Positions 50,932-58,658 of a stretch of 64,000 nucleotides of DNA are shown piece after piece. Position 1 is the stretch's first letter, and each line of letters begins with the position of its first letter. The stretch spans positions 1 to 64,000 of the forward strand of contig NZ_KB822586.1 of NCBI RefSeq assembly GCF_000364605.1, read 5' to 3'. This stretch comes from Nocardioides sp. Iso805N (GTDB lineage Bacteria > Actinomycetota > Actinomycetes > Propionibacteriales > Nocardioidaceae). The translations under genes and the position numbers were made by a program. A model generated the notes under the pieces. It was given only the letters and a program-made list of their open reading frames with translations, was not told the DNA's origin and did not search any database.

Positions 50932-50953
50932 ACATGTGACGCTGGTCACATGT
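50932..50953 (+). promoter_or_regulatory. CRP/FNR-type palindrome ahead of an APC permease
   Basis: ACATGTGAC and GTCACATGT are separated by GCTG. The core TGTGA-N6-TCACA is a perfect CRP/GlxR-type consensus and lies about 54 bases before the permease ATG. It suggests cAMP-receptor-type control of the permease. The regulator itself is not in the window. Confidence 0.75.
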
Positions 50954-51006
50954 CATGACGGCGGCTCGGGCGTCGCGGCCACACAGCCACGAGAGAGGAG
51001 CGGTCG

Positions 51007-52620
51007 ATGGGCGAGCAGGGACAGCACCGTGCGCCGGATGGAGCGGAGCACGACGTCGATGATGCACGACTGGCGAGCCTCGGTTACCAGCCGCAGCTGC
51101 GGCGGGTACTCGGACTCTTCGCCAACTTCTCGGTCGCGTTCACCTATCTCTCGCCGATGGTGGGCATCTACTCGCTGTTCGTGCTCGGACTGGGCACGGG
51201 CGGTCCGGCGTACATCTGGCTCAACTTCATTCCGATCGCGGGGATGCTGCTGGTCGCGCTGGTCTTCGGCGAGCTCGCCAGTCACTACCCGGTGGCGGGC
51301 GCGCTCTACCAGTACTCCAAGTTCTCCGTCGGTCCCGGCTACGGCTGGTTCGTCGGCTGGTTCTACGGGCTCGCGCTGCTGATCACGGTCGCGGCGGTCG
51401 ACACCGGCGTGGTCACCTACTTCGCCGCCCTGACCCACAACTGGTTCGGCTGGGGCCTCGATCCGACCAGCCACCTCACGATCCTGTGGATCACCGTGGC
51501 GCTCCTGCTGATCCAGACCATCCTCAACATCACCGGTGCCCAGGTGATGGGCCGGGTCGCGCAGTTCGGCGTGTACGTCGAGATCGTCGGCACCTTCGGC
51601 ATCGCCATCATCTTGGCGATCCACGGCTTCCACCACGGGCTGGGCTACCTGTTCTCGACGCAGGGGCAGACGCACGCGTCGGCCAACGCACTCGGGCTGA
51701 ACTTCCACGGCAGCTGGCTGGGAGCGGCGCTGATCGCGGTGCTGGCGCCGGTCTACATCTACTACGGCTTCGAGTCCGCCGGCGACATCTCCGAGGAGAC
51801 CAAGGACGCCGGCCGCCAGGTGCCCCGCGCCATGAGGCTCGCGGTGATCTGGGGCGGCATCGCCTCGATCGTGCTGACCGCGGCGCTGCTGCTGGCGATC
51901 CCGGGCGACGGAGCCAAGGGCGTCGGCGACGCGGTCGCCGGCGGGGTGCCGGCCATCCTGGGGCAGCTGCCGTCGGGCGTGCAGGACTTCCTGCTGCTGA
52001 TGATCATCTTCGCGTTCTTCTCCTGCGGAACCTCGGTGCAGGGTGCCGGCAGTCGGCTGGCGTTCTCCTACGCCCGCGACAACGCGCTGCCGGGGTCGTC
52101 CTGGATCCGTCGGGTGCACCCTCGCTTCGGGACCCCGGTCAATGCCCTGATCGCCGGCGCGGTGGTCAGCGCGCTCTTCGTGCTGCTGGTCTTCGCCTCG
52201 CCCGCCACCGACAAGCACTTCGGCTTCATCACCTACCCCGGCGGGGTCAACGCCCTGGTCGCGCTGGTCTCCTTCGGCGTCAGCGGCATCTACCTGTCCT
52301 TCCTGATGACCGTGATCGCCGCGGTGATCGCCCGATCGCGCGGATGGGTGCCCGAGGGGCGGTTCACGATGGGGCGGTGGGGTCGGGTGGTGACCTGGCT
52401 CGCGCTGATCTACCTGGCCCTGATGCTGATCAACGTCGTGCTCCCGACCGGCGTGAGCTCTCCGCGCGCCTACTTCAACCTCGACTGGATCACCTTGGTG
52501 GTGATGTTCGTGATCGCCCTGATCGGCGCCGTGTTCTTCGCGGCGGTGCGACCTGATCGTGCGCTGCGCCGCCACCTGCACGACGGGCTGGAGGACAGCG
52601 GCGCGGAGCGCCCCAGCTGA
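51007..52620 (+). CDS. APC-family amino acid/amine permease
   Basis: 537 residues, 12 predicted membrane helices. LASLGYQPQLRRVLGLFANFSVAFTYLSPMVGIY is the usual APC start, and YYGFESAGDISEETKDAGRQVPRAM is a family landmark in the fourth loop. Relatives transport amino acids, choline-like compounds or GABA. GAGAGGAG precedes ATG 51007. No catabolic gene is attached, so the substrate is unknown. The CRP-like site upstream suggests carbon or energy control. It resembles the guanidine-operon permease in fold only. Confidence 0.9.
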   Translation: MGEQGQHRAPDGAEHDVDDARLASLGYQPQLRRVLGLFANFSVAFTYLSPMVGIYSLFVLGLGTGGPAYIWLNFIPIAGMLLVALVFGELASHYPVAGALYQYSKFSVGPGYGWFVGWFYGLALLITVAAVDTGVVTYFAALTHNWFGWGLDPTSHLTILWITVALLLIQTILNITGAQVMGRVAQFGVYVEIVGTFGIAIILAIHGFHHGLGYLFSTQGQTHASANALGLNFHGSWLGAALIAVLAPVYIYYGFESAGDISEETKDAGRQVPRAMRLAVIWGGIASIVLTAALLLAIPGDGAKGVGDAVAGGVPAILGQLPSGVQDFLLLMIIFAFFSCGTSVQGAGSRLAFSYARDNALPGSSWIRRVHPRFGTPVNALIAGAVVSALFVLLVFASPATDKHFGFITYPGGVNALVALVSFGVSGIYLSFLMTVIAAVIARSRGWVPEGRFTMGRWGRVVTWLALIYLALMLINVVLPTGVSSPRAYFNLDWITLVVMFVIALIGAVFFAAVRPDRALRRHLHDGLEDSGAERPS

Positions 52621-52626
52621 GTGCAT

Positions 52627-52658
52627 GGGCAGAGGGGCACACGCGTGCCCCTCTGCCC
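52627..52658. terminator. hairpin after the APC permease
   Basis: GGGCAGAGGGGCAC and GTGCCCCTCTGCCC form a perfect 14-bp stem around ACGC, seven bases after the permease stop. The leftward TetR gene ends shortly beyond, so it may act in both directions. Confidence 0.85.
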
Positions 52659-52705
52659 ACCGCCGGTGGCCGAGGTGCGGGGGAGTGCTGGCCACGGGGC
52701 TGGGA

Positions 52706-53254
52706 TCACGGCGTGGCGATGAGGCGGGCGAAGACCCGCCGTACCTCGCCCGCAGGCGCCGGCTCGGTGGCGAGCATGTGGTGGATGACCATGCCCTCGA
52801 TCAGGGCGTCGACACCGCGCGCCGTCTCGGGGTCGAGGAACCGCCCGAGGGTCGCTCGGCTCGCCTCCATCCAGCCCTGCGTCACCGTGCGGAGCTCGGG
52901 ATCGCGGAGCGCCGCCAGGTAGAGCTCGAACGCGATCGCCCAGTCGGCCGGATCCGCCCCCGCGTTGCCCTCGACCAGCGCCGTCACCGCATCGAGCAGG
53001 CCTGCGCGATCGACGACGCCGGCGAAGTGCCCGGCGTACACCGTCGAGAGTCGCTCGGCATGCTGCGCGAACGCCTGTCGGCACAGGTCGTCCAAGCCGG
53101 CGAAGTGGTAGGTGAGTGACCCGAGTGGCACGTCGGCGGCCGCCGCGACCAGCCGATGCGTGGTCCCCGCGCGTCCGTGCTCGGCGATCACGGCGAGGGC
53201 CGCATCGAGGATGCGCCGCTTCCGGTCGGGATCGTATCGACGGGGGCGGGTCAC
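52706..53254 (-). CDS. TetR-family regulator
   Basis: 182 residues. The N-terminal helix-turn-helix RRILDAALAVIAEHGRAGTTHRLVAAAADVPLGSLTYHFAGLDDL is typical, and the C-terminal ligand domain is diverse. GTG 53254 has GAGGATCGG upstream, partly inside the stop of the preceding acetyltransferase gene, so the two are an operon. It probably controls that operon through the repeat ahead of the acetyltransferase. Ligand unknown. Confidence 0.9.
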   Translation of the reverse strand: MTRPRRYDPDRKRRILDAALAVIAEHGRAGTTHRLVAAAADVPLGSLTYHFAGLDDLCRQAFAQHAERLSTVYAGHFAGVVDRAGLLDAVTALVEGNAGADPADWAIAFELYLAALRDPELRTVTQGWMEASRATLGRFLDPETARGVDALIEGMVIHHMLATEPAPAGEVRRVFARLIATP

Positions 53255-53261
53255 CCGATCC

Positions 53262-53822
53262 TCACAGCTCCCGCACGACGCGGGCCGGACTGCCGACCGC
53301 CACCACGCCGGCCGGAAGGTCGCGGGTGACCACCGACCCGGCGCCCACGACGGTGTCGGCACCGATGGTCACACCGGGGCAGACGACGACGCCGCCGCCG
53401 AGCCAGACGTTGTCGCCGATGGTGATCGGCTCGGCCGCCTCCCACTTGTCGCGCCGCGGCCCGGGCTCCAGGGGATGGGTGGCGGTGAGCAGCTGCACGT
53501 TGGGTCCGATCTGCACGTCCTCGCCGATGGTCACCGCGGCGACGTCGAGCACGACCAGGCCGAAGTTGGCGAACGAGCGCGCGCCGAACCGGGTCTGGTA
53601 GCCGTAGTCACACCGGAACGGCGGCCGGATCTCGGCGCCGTCGCCGTACTCGCCGAGCAGATCGCCGAACAGCGCGCGGATCTGTGCCGTCTCGGTCGGG
53701 TCGGTGGTGTTGATCCGGTGGGTCAGGCTCATCGCGCGGCGTGAGTCGGCCGCGATCTCGGGGTCGTCGGCGAGGTACAGGTCGCCGGCCAGCATCCGTT
53801 CGCGCATGGTCTTCTCACTCAT
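53262..53822 (-). CDS. maltose O-acetyltransferase-like hexapeptide acyltransferase
   Basis: 186 residues. The N-terminal maltose-acetyltransferase segment (SEKTMRERMLAGDLYLADDPEI) precedes a left-handed beta-helix with PPFRCDYGYQTRFG, VTIGEDVQIGPNVQLLTATHPLEPGPR (catalytic His in TATHP) and IGADTVVGAGSVVTRDLPAGVVAVGSPARVV. It transfers acetyl from CoA to sugar or related hydroxyls. ATG 53822 is preferred over 53861 because SEKTM is the family's usual beginning. It is transcribed with the downstream TetR gene. Confidence 0.92.
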   Translation of the reverse strand: MSEKTMRERMLAGDLYLADDPEIAADSRRAMSLTHRINTTDPTETAQIRALFGDLLGEYGDGAEIRPPFRCDYGYQTRFGARSFANFGLVVLDVAAVTIGEDVQIGPNVQLLTATHPLEPGPRRDKWEAAEPITIGDNVWLGGGVVVCPGVTIGADTVVGAGSVVTRDLPAGVVAVGSPARVVREL

Positions 53823-53837
53823 ATGTACGAATGTACG
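53823..53837. promoter_or_regulatory. probable TetR operator
   Basis: ATGTACGAATGTACG holds two TGTACG repeats and a GTAC-GAAT-GTAC symmetric core, touching the acetyltransferase start codon. Position suggests autoregulation of the acetyltransferase/TetR pair. If so the transcript may be leaderless, or the start codon may be an upstream one. Confidence 0.45.
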
Positions 53838-53857
53838 CATGAGTGGATGTTGACGCG

Positions 53858-55609
53858 TCAACGCGGGAGCTCACCGATCACCGGTCGGCCGAAGTGATAG
53901 CCCTGGCCGAGGTCGTAGCCGAGCTTGCACAGCACATCCGCCTGGTGAGCGGTCTCGATCCGCTCGGCCACCAGCCGCACGTCGAGGCTGCGTCCGATGC
54001 TGACGATGGCCTCCAGGATGGGAGCCTCGTCCGAGTCGTCACGGATCGCGCTGATCAGCGCGCCGTCGATCTTCATCACGTCGAGCGGCAGCTGCTCGAG
54101 CCGACGCAGCGAGGAGTAGCCGGACCCGAAGTCGTCGATGGCGATGAGTACGCCGCGCTCGCGCAGGGCACGCAGGTTGGTCAGCACCTGCGGCTGCTCG
54201 TCGTCGAAGGCGCCCTCGGTGACCTCCAGGATCAGGAGATCGCCCGGCATCGACCACTCGTCCAGCGTGGCCGTCACCATCGCCGCGTAGTCCGGGCTGC
54301 GCAGCTCCACCGCGGAGGCGTTGACGCCGACCGAGCGTCGCGGCCCGTCGGTGGTCATGACGGCCTGGCAGACGGTGGCCAGGGACCACGCGCCGAGCGA
54401 GCGGATCGCGCCGGTCCGCTCGGCCTGGGGGATGAACTGGTCCGGCATGACCAGTCCCTTCTGGGGATGCTGCCAGCGGGCCAGCGCCTCGCAGCCGATC
54501 ACCTCGCCGGTGGTCAGGCGCACGACCGGCTGGTAGGCCAGCACCAGCTCGCCGGCCGCGATCGCCGCCTCGAGCTCGCTGGCGGCGCGGAGCGGATCGC
54601 CGTAGGCGACCGTCCGGTCGCGCCCGGTCATCTTGGCCTCGTAGAGCGCGACGTCGGCGCGGTTGATCAGCACCGAGCCGGAGTCGCCCGCCGTCCAGGC
54701 AGCCACGCCGACCGAGACGGTGACGTCGTCCGGCGCCCGGCTGCGCAGGTGGTCGGCGAGGTCCGCGGCCTGACCGAGGGTGGTGTCGGGAAGGAGCAGC
54801 GCGAACTCGTCTCCGCCGTACCGGGCGAGGGTGGCGGTCTGCGGGAGCGACTGCCCCCAGGTGCGGGCGCACGCGATCAGCAGCCGGTCGCCGGCGGGAT
54901 GGCCTGCGGTGTCGTTGATCTGCTTGAAGCGGTCGACGTCGAGGACCGCGAGGGAGACCTTGCGCCCGTCGCGGTCGGCTCCGTGCAGCACCTCCTCGAG
55001 CCGTCGGTCGAAGCCGCGGCGGCTGGTGAGCCCGGTGAGGAAGTCCTGGTCGGCCGCACTGGCGGCGCGTGCCAGCCAGGCGACCACGACGGTCGTCCCG
55101 ATCGTGCAGCCCTGGATGAGCACGATCGCACCGGCCGTGATGCCCACCGACGCCAGGCAGATCGTGCAGGCCGTCTCCGTGATCACCACGTGGACGAGTG
55201 CCTGCCAGAGCGGGAAGAGGAAGACCGCGTTGATCGTGACGAACAGGAACGGCATGCTCAGCGCGATCGATGCCGGGTCGCCGTGGCCCAGCAGGACGAG
55301 CCCGCAGATGAGTCCGGTGCCGGCCACGAGGACCAGGTGGTAGGCGCCACGCGGCAATCGGCGTCCGATCGCGATGATGATCAGGCCGATCGCGACGGCC
55401 ACCACCGCGATCGTGACGACGCTGCGGTCGTCGACGCGATCGGATCCGAGCCCTGCGGCGGCGGCGACCAGGAGGATGGTGCCACCGAGGAGGTAGAGGC
55501 TCCCGCCCGTCCAGCGCAGCACGTTGATGGTCGCCACGGACGGGGCATCGCGCCACGCCCGGCTGCGGGCGACGGCGGTGGGGCCCAGGAAGCGGCGCTC
55601 GAGGTCCAT
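53858..55609 (-). CDS. membrane GGDEF-EAL protein (c-di-GMP turnover), third
   Basis: 583 residues. Six hydrophobic segments (SLYLLGGTILLVAAAAGL to TVVVAWLARAAS) form a membrane domain unlike that of the tandem pair. The GGDEF motif is intact in LARYGGDEFALLL with no RxxD I-site before it. EAL has CEALARWQHP, GVNASAV, EVTEGAF, AIDDFGSGYSSL and VMKIDGALI, and VAERIET instead of the usual VAEGxET. ATG 55609 lacks a good ribosome site; other starts lie further upstream. Both enzymatic centres could be active. Confidence 0.93.
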   Translation of the reverse strand: MDLERRFLGPTAVARSRAWRDAPSVATINVLRWTGGSLYLLGGTILLVAAAAGLGSDRVDDRSVVTIAVVAVAIGLIIIAIGRRLPRGAYHLVLVAGTGLICGLVLLGHGDPASIALSMPFLFVTINAVFLFPLWQALVHVVITETACTICLASVGITAGAIVLIQGCTIGTTVVVAWLARAASAADQDFLTGLTSRRGFDRRLEEVLHGADRDGRKVSLAVLDVDRFKQINDTAGHPAGDRLLIACARTWGQSLPQTATLARYGGDEFALLLPDTTLGQAADLADHLRSRAPDDVTVSVGVAAWTAGDSGSVLINRADVALYEAKMTGRDRTVAYGDPLRAASELEAAIAAGELVLAYQPVVRLTTGEVIGCEALARWQHPQKGLVMPDQFIPQAERTGAIRSLGAWSLATVCQAVMTTDGPRRSVGVNASAVELRSPDYAAMVTATLDEWSMPGDLLILEVTEGAFDDEQPQVLTNLRALRERGVLIAIDDFGSGYSSLRRLEQLPLDVMKIDGALISAIRDDSDEAPILEAIVSIGRSLDVRLVAERIETAHQADVLCKLGYDLGQGYHFGRPVIGELPR

Positions 55610-55659
55610 CACCGGGTCAGTGTCCCAGTGCGAGGGCGAGGATGTGCGGGAAACCGCTG

Positions 55660-56187
55660 TCAGCTGAGCGTGGCGATGACCGCCGTACCGCCGTCCCAGG
55701 TGGCGGTGAGTCGCGCACCGGCAGTGTCCTGCTCGGCGAGCTCGGTCACGATCACGGGTACGGCGCCGGCCGGGGCCGGCTGGCCCGCGACGGTGGCGAT
55801 CCTGACCGTGGGCTCGCGGGTGTCGAGGTGCTCGGCACCGTCCCACACCTCCTCCTCGGCCTGTGACTGCTGGCCGCGCAGTGCGCGTCCGAAGCAGCCG
55901 CGAGCGACCGGGTCGCCGAGCCCGTCGTAGACCCAGCGGGTGCCGAGCACGCTGTGCTCCATCGTGCAGGCCAGGTGCTCCTCGGCGCCGTCGAGCGGCG
56001 TGCCGCGGTAGGTCAGGACGGCGTGCCTCGTCGCACCGCCGACGGTGAGGATGAAGCCCTCGACGCCGACCTCGCCGTCCGGGTCGTCGAACCGGTAGGC
56101 GCCCCGCACCGTCACCGGCGCGCCGAGGATGCGCTCGAGGACCTCGCCCTTGGTCGGGCTGATCGTGGCCTTGTGGATGACCGCCAT
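55660..56187 (-). CDS. CG0192/maltokinase N-terminal-cap-like protein
   Basis: 175 residues. Begins AVIHKATISPTKGEVLERILG, then GAYRFDDPDGEVGVEGFIL, LTYRGTPLDGAEEHLACTMEHSVLGTRWVYDGLGDP. This is the pattern of the CG0192-related proteins that share the cap domain of maltokinases. It has no kinase domain. The function is unknown; the cap in maltokinase packs against the kinase lobe. ATG 56187 is preferred over a frame open to 56253, which runs into a hairpin. Confidence 0.85.
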   Translation of the reverse strand: MAVIHKATISPTKGEVLERILGAPVTVRGAYRFDDPDGEVGVEGFILTVGGATRHAVLTYRGTPLDGAEEHLACTMEHSVLGTRWVYDGLGDPVARGCFGRALRGQQSQAEEEVWDGAEHLDTREPTVRIATVAGQPAPAGAVPVIVTELAEQDTAGARLTATWDGGTAVIATLS

Positions 56188-56219
56188 GCCGGCAACTGTA
56201 GCGGCGGGCCAGCAGACAA

Positions 56220-56268
56220 GAACCGTGGAGTGGGATGCGCACCTGGTGCGCATCCCACTCCACGGTTC
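56220..56268. terminator. 49-base nearly perfect palindrome
   Basis: Arms of 24 bases (56220-56243 and 56245-56268) are exactly complementary around a single central base. The arms begin GAACCGTGGAGTGGG and end AACCGTTC-side complement. It lies between two leftward genes, 19 bases after the HNH-repeat protein's stop and 33 before the next start, so it should end the upstream transcript. Confidence 0.85.
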
Positions 56269-56286
56269 GATGCGGATCAGCGGGCG

Positions 56287-56685
56287 CTACGTGGCTTGCG
56301 CGCGTCTCTTCAGCTCGGCCCAGGAACCGCGCTGGCGCAGCGTCGCGCCGCTCGGCACGTCCTCCTGCGCCTTGGCCCAGGCCGCATAGCCAGCGAACGA
56401 CCCCGTCGCGCCGTCGGCGGCCAGGTAGGCGGCGACGATGGAAAGCAGGTCCTCGTCGGACCAGCGCCGGCTCGTCGAGCGGGTTGCGTTGGCACTGAGC
56501 CCGGCAGCCTCGCAGGCACCACGCCACGACCCGAACCTACGGATCAGCAGCGCCGGTGACGCGGCTATGTCGCGCCCGCGCTGCCAGGCGTCGTACGCGC
56601 CGTTGGTGAGGGGCTCGCCGAGCTCGGCGGCGGCTGCGCGCAGGCCGTCCAGCAGTTGGCCGTCGGAGAAGTCGGGGGTCCGCAC
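56287..56685 (-). CDS. protein with two HNH-associated helical repeats
   Basis: 132 residues. Two copies of the homing-endonuclease-associated repeat pattern are visible: LGEPLTNGAYDAWQRGRDIAASPALLIRRFGSWRGACEAAGL and a second beginning RWSDEDLLSIVAAYL and ending TLRQRGSWAELKRRA. Such repeats bind DNA in homing endonucleases and phage proteins, but no nuclease domain is present here. GTG 56685 is preferred; an ATG at 56745 adds a stretch that overlaps the divergent gene's start. Function unknown, perhaps DNA binding. Confidence 0.75.
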   Translation of the reverse strand: MRTPDFSDGQLLDGLRAAAAELGEPLTNGAYDAWQRGRDIAASPALLIRRFGSWRGACEAAGLSANATRSTSRRWSDEDLLSIVAAYLAADGATGSFAGYAAWAKAQEDVPSGATLRQRGSWAELKRRAQAT

Positions 56686-56745
56686 AGCAGCACCGTAGAC
56701 GATCCGAACCCGAGGACGAGGGCACATGTCGGGCACCATGGGCAC

Positions 56746-57099
56746 GTGCCCCCCGTGATTGAACCGCCGAACTCCGTGCTCCTCGTCGTCGGCCGGGAGG
56801 AGTTCACGCCGCCGCAGTCATTCGGCGGAGCGACCTGCGCGGCGACCGGCGACTGCGTCGCGATCGGGGTGGTCCGTGGCGCTCCGGTGCGCATCAGCTT
56901 CGTGGCCGAGCCGCAGGATGACAGCTTGATCCGGCTCGGCGACTTCACCCTCGAGACCGAGGGCATGGTCTCGATCCGCGATGTCTACCACCGCGAGCAG
57001 GAGTCGATCGGCGTCACGGCCGGCGCCGTCTCGCTGGTGGTGTGGGTCGACGACGACCAGGAGCCGGGCGAGGTGCTGGTCGAAATCCGCGAGATCTGA
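56746..57099 (+). CDS. conserved small protein of unknown function
   Basis: 117 residues, mainly beta by appearance: NSVLLVVGREEFTPPQSFGGATCAATGDCVAIGVV, then PVRISFV and LVVWVDDDQEPGEVLVEIREI. Two cysteines (TCAATGDC) may form a disulfide or metal site. No signal or membrane segment. GTG 56746 or GTG 56755 may start it; it is divergent from the HNH-repeat protein. No family identified. Confidence 0.55.
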   Translation: MPPVIEPPNSVLLVVGREEFTPPQSFGGATCAATGDCVAIGVVRGAPVRISFVAEPQDDSLIRLGDFTLETEGMVSIRDVYHREQESIGVTAGAVSLVVWVDDDQEPGEVLVEIREI

Positions 57100-57169
57100 C
57101 GCTGCGCACTGGTAGCGTCCAGCTGCCGCGTGACGCGCGACGCGGAACCGACGAGAGGGTCTGGCAGCG

Positions 57170-58147
57170 ATGGCTGAGTTCCGGGCAGGTTGGTACAAGG
57201 ACTGGTCTGACGAGCGCCAGCAGCGCTACTTCAACGGTGAGGCCTGGACGGACTACGTTCGCCTGATCGAGCCGCCCGAGTCCGAGACCCGATGGTGGCG
57301 ACGGCGACGACGCACGCCCAAGGTGAAGCCCGCCCGGCAGTTGGTGGACGCCGCATATCGGATGCTCTTCGCTGACAAGGCCATGGTCGGCCTGCTGGCC
57401 GCGGGCGCGATGTTCGCCTCGCTGGCAGGTGCGGCGGTCCTGGTCCCGGCGATGCGCTGGGGCGACGTCAAGCCTGACTGGAGCGAGGGCGGCGTCCTCG
57501 GCGTCGCCGTTGCGGGGCTGTCCTTCGGCGTGACGAGCTTCGTGATCCAGCTGACCTGCGCCGCGGTCGTGGCCGCCGCGCTGCTGCGCGCTGAGGGACG
57601 CCCCGCCACGGTGCGCGACGCGCTGCGGGTCGCATGGAGTCGGCGCTGGCAGCTGCTGGCCTGGACGCTGGTCTCCGCCGTCGTCGGCGCCCTGGCGCGC
57701 ATGCTGAACCGGCTCGGCATCGGGGGCATCATCGCCTCGTTCGTGGTCGACGTCGGCTGGAGCCTCACCACCGTGTTCGCCACACCCGTCGTCATCGTCG
57801 AGGGCACGATGCCGCTGGCGACGGTACGACGCTCGGCAGGCCTGGTGCGACAGGGCTTCACGACCGTGTTGGTCACGCAGGTGGCGATGAGCGTGCCGTG
57901 GGTCGCACTGTGCGTTGCGGCGATCGTGATCGGCATCGTCGGTGGATTCGTGCTCTTCGCAGGAGGCGCCACCGCGACGGTGGTCGGCCTGTTGCTGATG
58001 GCGGGCGCCGCGGTCACGGTCTTCTTCGCCATGTCCGTCTTCAGCGCCCTCAGCGCCTACCTGCAGGCGTTCCTCTACCGGCACGCCAACGGCCTACCGG
58101 TATCTGGCGTGGATCGGCTCTGGCTGCCGCCCTTCGACCCCAGCTGA
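57170..58147 (+). CDS. DUF6159-like membrane protein with N-terminal DUF2510 motif
   Basis: 325 residues. The first 30 carry a DUF2510 pattern (AGWYKDW...QQRYFNGEAWTDYV), common at the N-terminus of actinobacterial membrane proteins. From about 65 there are six membrane helices with intervening RVAWSRRWQLLAW and VVIVEGTMPLATVRRSAGLVRQ, typical of the DUF6159 family. Function unknown. DUF2510 probably mediates protein contact on the cytoplasmic side. GAGAGGG lies upstream of ATG 57170. Confidence 0.85.
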   Translation: MAEFRAGWYKDWSDERQQRYFNGEAWTDYVRLIEPPESETRWWRRRRRTPKVKPARQLVDAAYRMLFADKAMVGLLAAGAMFASLAGAAVLVPAMRWGDVKPDWSEGGVLGVAVAGLSFGVTSFVIQLTCAAVVAAALLRAEGRPATVRDALRVAWSRRWQLLAWTLVSAVVGALARMLNRLGIGGIIASFVVDVGWSLTTVFATPVVIVEGTMPLATVRRSAGLVRQGFTTVLVTQVAMSVPWVALCVAAIVIGIVGGFVLFAGGATATVVGLLLMAGAAVTVFFAMSVFSALSAYLQAFLYRHANGLPVSGVDRLWLPPFDPS

Positions 58148-58238
58148 CGCGGCTGGGCCGTCACCCCGCGCGTGGTCGCCGTGCCGGTGCGCGACCCTGC
58201 TCCCGTCGGACCGGGAGTGCCTGACGTGGTGTGGCCGC

Positions 58239-58658
58239 TCAGTCCGCAAGCGTGCCGGACAGCAGGAACCGATCGACCTCGATCCGGATCGCCACCCGGG
58301 CGGGATTGGGCCGGGGTAGGCGGTAGCGGGCGGCGTAGCACGCCACGGCACGACGTACGGCGTCGGCATCACTCAACACCCGTGCCCGTCCCTCGAGCGT
58401 CGACCAGCGTCGACCGTCCACCTGGCATGCGGCGATCTGGAGGCCGTCGGGGGCCGCGGCGATCCGGCGGGCCTTGTGTGACTCCCCGGAGGTGATCACC
58501 CACCCGCAGCGCTGCTCGTGGTCCAGCGCGAGCCCGACCGGCACGACGTGCGGACGGCCATCCGGTCGCACGGTGGTGAGCGCGCAGAGGTGCCGCTCGG
58601 TCCAGAAGTCGAGCAGGGCGGCCGGGAAGGCGTCCCAGCCGGGCGTCCACGACGTCAT
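58239..58658 (-). CDS. PPOX-class F420-dependent protein
   Basis: 139 residues with the split-barrel core HLCALTTVRPDGRPHVVPVG, WVITSGESHKARRIAAAPDGLQIAACQVDGRRWSTLEGRARVLSD. The HVVPVG and KARRI pattern is typical of F420-binding members. The substrate is unknown. It overlaps the stop of the threonine/serine-exporter-like gene by ATGA, so the two are co-transcribed. Confidence 0.88.
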   Translation of the reverse strand: MTSWTPGWDAFPAALLDFWTERHLCALTTVRPDGRPHVVPVGLALDHEQRCGWVITSGESHKARRIAAAPDGLQIAACQVDGRRWSTLEGRARVLSDADAVRRAVACYAARYRLPRPNPARVAIRIEVDRFLLSGTLAD

